Shown here in pieces: positions 20,654-21,362 of a DNA stretch of 21,362 nucleotides; position 1 is the first letter of the stretch; the number at the start of each line of letters is the position of its first letter. The DNA comes from Chloroflexota bacterium. GTDB taxonomy: Bacteria; Chloroflexota; Anaerolineae; UBA1429. Position numbers and translations under genes: made by a program. A model generated the notes under the pieces. The model did not search any database. It worked only from the letters and a program-made list of their open reading frames with translations, and was not told where the DNA came from. Location of the stretch: contig JACIWY010000014.1 in the NCBI GenBank assembly GCA_014360745.1, positions 1 through 21,362 on the forward strand, given 5' to 3'.

Positions 20654-20898
20654 ACGAGTGTCGCCCGATGAGCGAGTACGGCGTGGTGTTGGTGTATACC
20701 ACCTCCGCCGCCCTCCAGGGGGAGAAAGCGCTCCAACGGGCCGGGCTCGTGGTCAAGCTCATCCCCGTGCCCCGCGAGTTTTCTAGCGATTGCGGCATCG
20801 CCCTGCGTTTCCTTTGGTCGGAGCGAGAGGCCGTGGAGCAGGCGCTGATCGCGGCCCATGTGGAAGTGGCCGCGGTGCATCGGCTTGCTTCGCGGTAG
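20650..20898 (+). CDS. DUF3343 protein, putative Se/S carrier
   Basis: An 82-residue protein of the DUF3343 family (PF11823, putative Se/S carrier-like). The core EYGVVLVYTTSAALQGEKALQRAGL and the motif VPREFSSDCGIALRF with Cys48 are typical; Cys48 is the likely carrier residue. ATG 20650 overlaps the desulfurase stop and has AGGTGG 8 bases upstream; Met7 is an alternative start without a ribosome site and would drop Cys4. It closes the yedE operon. A role as a small acceptor or handover protein for the desulfurase is inferred from family and context. No clear terminator is seen in the 100 bases downstream. Confidence 0.85.
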   Translation: MNECRPMSEYGVVLVYTTSAALQGEKALQRAGLVVKLIPVPREFSSDCGIALRFLWSEREAVEQALIAAHVEVAAVHRLASR

Positions 20899-20923
20899 CT
20901 TCAAAATCTCACATTACAATCTA

Positions 20924-20952
20924 TATTCAATCGTCTCCTCTTGGTGTATAAT
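20924..20952 (+). promoter_or_regulatory. Possible promoter for the last gene
   Basis: A perfect TATAAT at 20947-20952 lies about 50 bases before ATG 21002, in a locally AT-rich stretch. The -35 position, TATTCA at 17-base spacing, is a poor match. Confidence 0.45.
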
Positions 20953-21001
20953 ATGTTTACTGATCGGGCGATTGGTGCTGTGCCGAGAGGAGATGGGAAC
21001 G

Positions 21002-21362
21002 ATGGAAGCTGTGGCGGCGCTCGTTCTGGGTGTGGTGGTTTTCATGCAGGCGTGGCAGCTTTTCGGCTTGTCAGAGTCCAAAACGACGGGGATCGTCGGC
21101 GCAGCGGGGGCTATTGCTCTCACCGCACTGGTGGGCTGGAAGCCCCTGCCGCTGTTGACCAAGGTGGCTCCCGGAGCCTTGGCCGCCTCCATGCTCATCT
21201 GGGCTATCTATGCCGCGCTGGTAGCGGCGGTGGGCCTCTGGGGCTTTGATCCCAAGGGCTTGGGGCTCTATAGCATCTATGCTGCCGTGGTAATGATAGG
21301 TCAGATTATCTACTGTATTATCTCTAGATTTACCTTAGTGGGTATTGTGTGTGGTGTTGTCC
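21002..21362 (+). CDS. Multi-pass membrane protein, AmiS/UreI-like (partial)
   Basis: An open frame of 120 codons runs off the right edge. It encodes at least four hydrophobic helices, starting EAVAALVLGVVVFMQAWQLFGL. The segment GFDPKGLGLYSIYAAVVM resembles the D-x-KGLG motif of the AmiS/UreI amide or urea channel family, and the N-terminal helix with a WxLxG-like end also fits. The assignment is tentative, since this is read by eye. ATG 21002 has AGGAG 9 bases upstream; the ATG at 20993 touches that site and is less likely. The last 70 bases are markedly less GC-rich, with unusual codons such as AGA and TTA, so the true gene end or sequence quality at the edge may be uncertain. Confidence 0.55.
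   Translation, partial: MEAVAALVLGVVVFMQAWQLFGLSESKTTGIVGAAGAIALTALVGWKPLPLLTKVAPGALAASMLIWAIYAALVAAVGLWGFDPKGLGLYSIYAAVVMIGQIIYCIISRFTLVGIVCGVV

Noticed and set aside
1..21362. CRISPR array, insertion sequence, prophage or toxin-antitoxin locus
   Set aside because: No regularly spaced repeats, transposase, integrase, or paired small toxin/antitoxin genes were seen.

Overview
The window is bacterial chromosomal DNA, GC-rich (about 60% by eye) and densely coded, with sigma-70-type promoters, strong AGGAGG ribosome sites and many 4-base ATGA/GTGA stop-start overlaps. The gene mix (DUF1638 and UroD-domain proteins, a divergent second chaperonin, an Asp-box propeller, a UMF1/Atg22-like transporter, ThuA, DegV and a YedE-type Se/S operon) fits a member of Chloroflexota, perhaps Anaerolineae-like. 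That assignment is inference from family content; no rRNA or marker gene is present.

Layout. Positions 1-3064 (+): the tail of an unidentified gene, a DUF1638 gene and transketolase, closed by a strong terminator. Positions 3067-13116 (-): reading in the direction of transcription, a promoter drives a chaperonin (GroEL-like) gene overlapped by an 11-Asp-box propeller gene, then a terminator. A UroD-domain protein, a CPBP membrane protease, two overlapping amidohydrolase-superfamily genes, a tartrate/D-malate-type dehydrogenase with its own promoter, and an MFS transporter follow. Positions 13233-17150 (+): a structured leader, then Atg22-like MFS, PlsC-type acyltransferase, DegV and ThuA-domain genes. 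Positions 17161-17637 (-): a tRNA-Lys/Leu/Gly cluster with promoter and terminator. Positions 17638-18169: about 530 bases without a large gene, holding inverted repeats, a possible structured element, a near-consensus promoter and a leader with a tiny ORF. Positions 18170-20898 (+): yedE, tusA-like, cysteine desulfurase-like and DUF3343 genes, the last three coupled by overlaps; this is a predicted selenium/sulfur trafficking operon. Positions 21002-end (+): the start of a membrane protein resembling AmiS/UreI.

Best leads. (1) The chaperonin has glutamine in place of the catalytic aspartate (D398 of E. coli GroEL) in a gapless local alignment, lacks the GGM tail, has no groES beside it, and is translationally coupled to an apparently cytosolic beta-propeller. 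(2) The yedE operon has a roughly 250-base leader with a 9-codon ORF ending in UGA, a hairpin just after that UGA, a GC-rich hairpin followed by UUUU, and an 8-base sequence able to mask the yedE ribosome site. (3) An amidohydrolase paralogue that has lost all five metal-ligand positions overlaps an intact paralogue. (4) The leader of the Atg22-like gene has two mutually exclusive pairings, one next to the ribosome site.
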